Both the position numbers and the translations under genes were made by a program. A stretch of DNA of 64,000 nucleotides from Circinella minor (Eukaryota; Mucoromycota; Mucoromycetes; Mucorales; Lichtheimiaceae), in contig JAEPRB010000046.1 of the NCBI GenBank assembly GCA_016758965.1, positions 148,415 to 212,414 of the forward strand, written 5' to 3'. This document shows positions 60,532 to 64,000 of the stretch, piece by piece; the stretch's first letter is position 1, and every line of letters starts with the position of its first letter. The notes beneath the pieces were generated by a model that worked only from the letters and a program-made list of their open reading frames with translations, searched no databases and was not told the origin of the DNA.

Positions 60532-61787
60532 ATGCCAGGTAAATTCTTTAGCCATCTATACCTATTGATCTTCACAAAAAAAGAATATTTGATTTCCCGA
60601 TGTCGTCCCTTTCGTGTCTTTCGTACGACGGGGAAATTTTTTTTTTTTGAAACCAATAACATGGAACGCTGACCCATAAATATTAACTTTTCCTTCCTTT
60701 TACAAATACCTTTTTTTTTTCTACTTTTTCTTCCTTTTCCAATCAATTATAATATTATGTCTGGTAATTTTTTTTCTTATTTTTTAACAAGAATAACCAT
60801 AACAACGAAAAACTAATATGTTACTATGATAAAATATAAAGGTCCCACTCCATTGAAAGGTGCATCATCGTTGTCACCCATTCGTGCTACACCCATCAAG
60901 TTTGATCCCCTTGACGAGAATCTCGATGGGTTGTTAGAGTCCAACCGTCGTTGGGCCCAAGAAGTCAAAGAGCAACAACCTGAATTTTTCAAGAATATTA
61001 ACTTAAAACAAGAACCCAAAATTTTATGGATTGGTTGTTCTGATTCACGTGTACCAGCCGAACAAATTCTTCAATTGGGACCTGGTGAAATTTTTGTTCA
61101 TCGTAATATTGCCAACGTCGTTGCCAATGCTGATCTCAACTGTTTATCAGTTGTTCAATATGCTGTTGAAGTATTAAAGGTTCAACATATCATTGTTTGT
61201 GGTCATTATAATTGTGGTGGTGTAGCCGCTGCTTCCGGGCATGGTCAATACGGTTTGATTGATAACTGGCTTCGTAATATCAAGGATGTTTATCGATGTA
61301 AGTTTATTTATACAATCTTTGGGGTTATTGATGTTGGGGCGGAGAATGGGCTAGGAAATGCATAAAGATGGAAAGATTGAATTTACTACTCATGTTATGA
61401 CGCAATTACTAAATCTCCTCCCCCCACCAAATTGCTATCTATTAGTACATCATCATGAATTAGATTCTATAGAAAATGATACCACACGTTTCCGTAAATT
61501 GGTTGAATTAAATGCTACTAACTCTGCCGAAAACTTGTGTCATTCTACTATTGTACAAAATGCATGGAAAAATGGTCAAAATTTAACTATACATGCTTGG
61601 ACTTACGATCTTTCGGATGGGTATGTTTCGAGTTTTGATTTGGCTGGGATTTAGGAGAACAAGTAGCTGGGAGGAACGGGTTTTTAACTTTTTTTTTTTT
61701 TTCCAATTTTATAGTCATGCACGAAGATTGGCTTATCGTGCAAAGGATAACACTACCATGGAATATATCTATAATGTATCTGAATAA
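60532..61787 (+). CDS. Beta-class carbonic anhydrase with alternative 7-nt first exons
   Basis: Main exons 60842-61297, 61446-61620 and 61715-61787 are preceded by either of two 7-nt first coding exons: ATGCCAG at 60532-60538 or ATGTCTG at 60757-60763. Both end before a GT donor and give M-P-G or M-S-G followed by PTPLKGASS. The protein is 236 residues. Zinc ligands and catalytic residues are all there: CSDSR (Cys68, Asp70, Arg72), His124 and Cys127 in GHYNCGG. It interconverts CO2 and bicarbonate, supplying bicarbonate to carboxylases. No mitochondrial presequence is evident, so it is probably cytosolic. An in-frame ATG at 60826 could start translation on an unspliced transcript (MIKYKGPTP), which is the less likely reading. 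Confidence 0.93.
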
Positions 61788-62151
61788 AAAAAATTTGATA
61801 TTATTTTTGCTTCTTAGAATAATTTTTTATAAGTATTATTGGATGAGAAGAAAAAACGGAGAAGGAGGATGATAAAATGGATATGAAGGGGATGATGTAT
61901 TTGCTTTTTATCAAAGATGATTTTAAGGGAAAAAAAAGAGGGGATTTTTTTTATGTATATGAAGAATGCGAAATTATATAAAAAATGTGGATTATTGGTG
62001 TGTTCTAGATTATGATATGTGATTTATGGCTGTGGGGCAGCGAGAGAGGAGAGAAAGAGAGAGAGAGAGATTGATTTATGCTATTTAATGGCGAAACGTG
62101 ATTTCTTTGTTTTGCTTGAAAGGAAATAAAAAAAAATAAAAAAAAAAATAT
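61788..62151. other. Convergent 3' spacer
   Basis: 364 bp of 3' flank shared by carbonic anhydrase and the partial minus-strand gene. It is rich in GA (GAGAGA run near 62047-62070) and poly-A. No exon is supported. Confidence 0.6.
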
Positions 62152-63683
62152 TTACAAATTAAAGTGATAACGATTATACACCACGTAGATCTTGATACCT
62201 TCCCGGAGAATGTGAGTCGCTTGATAAAGTGGAGGTAGTACGCCTCCTTGTTGTTGAATCCAACTATCCAGAGCATCCAGAACCAACGAATCAGGCATTA
62301 GTCCAAATTTAGCCACATCTTGAGAACGATTGGGTTTTGTTAATACAGTAGATGTTGGAGATGGTTGTGCTGGAGTAGTTAGTGTTGTTGACGAATTATT
62401 GTTGGTAATACTAGGTGAACTTGGCCAATAAAATGAAAATCCATAATCATGATGAGCTGTAATAACAATTTTGAGCACAGCTTTTGGTTTTCCGGTCAAG
62501 ATTTCTGTCGCTGTAAATAACCGCAACGGTGTAATATGAGCTCGTGATACGACAAGGTTATTGCTGAGTTGATAAGTACGTGTCAAAAATCCTTTTAATC
62601 CATTAATTTTCTATAAATACATATCACAAATTTAGATTATCAATTTCCCTGCCCTTGGTTTTACTTCTCTCTCTCTCTCTTTCTTATATATATACCTCTT
62701 TGTTATATTACTATTATTATACCTTTTGAACATGAGTAATTGGCGGAAGTTCACGAGGTGGTGGTAGGGGTGGCAGTGGGGATTCATTGTCATCCTGTTT
62801 TTCTCTGCCACCATCATGATTATCATCAATATTATTATTATTATCAGCAACAGTAACCATATTGTCAACTTGTTGATATTCTTGAAATCGTACTTGCTTA
62901 ATTTGCGGTGAAGCAGGTGGTGTAATAAGTGGATCATCTTTTTGCGGTGTAGGTGGAGGTGTTGATGGTAAACGAGTATCTAAGGTTGTTTTCCTCGGGG
63001 GTTTCGGAGGAGTTGCTGATAGTGAAGGAGGTGGGAAAGAAGGAGGCGGATGAGGTGGTGGTGCCGGTGGGAGCGAATATTCAGTGGATATTCGATGAAG
63101 TTGTTTTTGAATTGATTGAGAACGTTCAAGTAATCGATAATACCGATCCAGCGGTTGTTTATTATTCTTTGCTACTGTTGACGTTGATGATGTTGATGAT
63201 GTATCTATATATAAATAATAATAAATTATTTTTGGTAAAAATAAGCAATTAATATTATTATTGCTATCATAATTATAGTAATACATGAACTCCAAATAAT
63301 AAGAATAAAAATAAGAAAAGTTATTTCTATTTTAGTTGTTTTATTTATTTCATTCTGCTATCTCTCTTTTTTTGCTTTTACTTCTCCCTTCGTCCTCTCT
63401 TTCTCCTTGTTTTTATTTATTTATCTTAGTTGTAACTTACCATCGTATTTATCATTGCCAGCAGTAATAGCATCAGGATTAGATTTTCTCGGTGTTTTGA
63501 TTTTTTGTAAATCTTGAATTTGTAATTGTAATTGCTCTGCCATCGATATCACTTTGGTATAATGTTGTCGATCATGTTCAGAATGGAGTTGTGAGGCGAG
63601 CTTGGTTAAATCTCGATGGTTTGTATTAATCATAATGACATGGCTCTGTTGAGTTTTATTTTTGACAGGTTCTCGAGTATCCA
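62152..63683 (-). CDS. Proline-rich protein of unknown function, 5' end beyond the window
   Basis: Three exons (63683-63441, 63204-62723, 62610-62152) splice cleanly and end at TAA. The 63683 border is an acceptor (AAAG) in mid-codon, so at least one upstream exon lies to the right. The known part is about 394 residues: a Gln/Leu-rich helix (HYTKVISMAEQLQLQIQDLQ), a short helix with DRYYRLLERSQSIQKQLHRI, a strongly Pro-rich stretch (PPAPPPHPPPSFPPP), an acidic Asn/Asp region, then an ordered C-terminal domain (NLVVSRAHITPLRLFTATEI, LKIVITAHHDYGFSFYWP). The proline stretch suggests SH3 or profilin-type partners, by inference only. No family is recognised. Confidence 0.65.
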
Positions 63684-64000
63684 CTTTATAAAAAAAAGTA
63701 GAAAAGAGAGAAAGGAAGAAAAGAAAGGAAGGGAAGGGAAAAAAACGAAAACAAAAAAGCTGAAAGAGAGTGATTTAAAATATGTTTATCTGTTTATGTG
63801 CGTGTATGTGTGAATATGTATGGCACAGAGAAAAAAGAGAAAGAGAAAGAGAAAGAAGAGATAGTCAAAAAAAGTTCCAGGTTAAGGAAAGAGTACTGTT
63901 ATATCCTGAATTTAAAAACATTTATAAAAATAAAATAAAAAGATCAATTTCTCTTTATACGTATATATATATATATAAATTCCATTAACTGTATTGTATT
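63684..64000. other. Presumed intron or 5' region of the partial minus-strand gene
   Basis: On the minus strand this stretch is pyrimidine-rich (TTTCTCTTTCTC near 63840-63860) and leads into the acceptor at 63684. It is therefore read as intron or 5' leader. The plus-strand frames here are Lys/Arg repeats of the same simple sequence and are not genes. Confidence 0.5.

Noticed and set aside
60826..60841. ATG at 60826 as the carbonic anhydrase start
   Set aside because: Two better starts exist in 7-nt spliced exons, both giving the natural (P/S)GPTP N-terminus; 60826 would lie inside the intron.
61358..61445. Open frame between carbonic anhydrase exons 2 and 3
   Set aside because: Joining it breaks the conserved DVYRLHHHELD region; the GTAAGT donor at 61298 and TAG acceptor before 61446 restore it.

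Overview
The window looks like nuclear DNA of a filamentous early-diverging fungus, most likely a Mucoromycota/Mucorales species. The base composition is AT-rich, with many homopolymer runs and di- and trinucleotide repeats. Genes are compact and carry many short GT-AG introns (about 50-150 bp, acceptors TAG, CAG or AAAG). The proteins include a HDEL-tailed BiP, a fused ARG5,6 protein, GOS1-type and TBC proteins and an Ede1-like EH protein. I found no prokaryotic operon, CRISPR array, rRNA or convincing tRNA.

Layout. 1-7.1 kb: a possible 3' gene tip, an ABHD10-like hydrolase, a Yippee-type zinc protein, a CLASRP-type SR splicing protein (minus) and a SLC35F/EamA transporter. 7.4-13.8 kb: ribosomal protein uS8/RPS22 (minus) whose intron may hold a snoRNA, an 811-residue KH-like protein in 14 exons, and an 85-residue orphan (minus). 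13.8-16.7 kb: gene-poor, with a complete 457-bp hAT-type MITE. 16.7-25.3 kb: GOS1-like SNARE, EVI5/Gyp5-like TBC RabGAP, and BiP/Kar2. 25.3-28.7 kb: gene-poor. 28.7-33.6 kb: an NRPS-like A-T-R carboxylic acid reductase and a peroxisomal NUDT19-like Nudix hydrolase. 35.5-40.6 kb: ARG5,6 (N-acetylglutamate kinase/reductase), DTWD1-like tRNA modification enzyme (minus) and the SDH membrane anchor. 40.6-46.8 kb: gene-poor, with two small gene candidates, a 19-bp minisatellite and a decayed coding relic. 46.8-56.1 kb: signal peptide peptidase, F-box/LRR protein (minus) and Ede1/Eps15-like protein (minus). 56.1-58.2 kb: a 1.05-kb TA-flanked inverted-repeat element. 58.3-64 kb: a polytopic membrane protein, a beta-carbonic anhydrase with two alternative 7-nt first coding exons, and a Pro-rich partial gene running off the right end (minus).

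Most genes are housekeeping and not functionally clustered. Several sit in divergent pairs (CLASRP/SLC35F 227 bp apart, DTWD1/SDH4 about 112 bp apart) or convergent pairs. Secretory-pathway genes are well represented (GOS1, RabGAP, BiP, signal peptide peptidase, Ede1). The novel-looking material is in the gene-poor stretches (two non-autonomous transposons and relics), in the RPS22 intron, in the carbonic anhydrase 5' end and in the NRPS-like reductase. Exon borders were placed by hand from splice signals, and every multi-exon CDS given a border set closes in frame.
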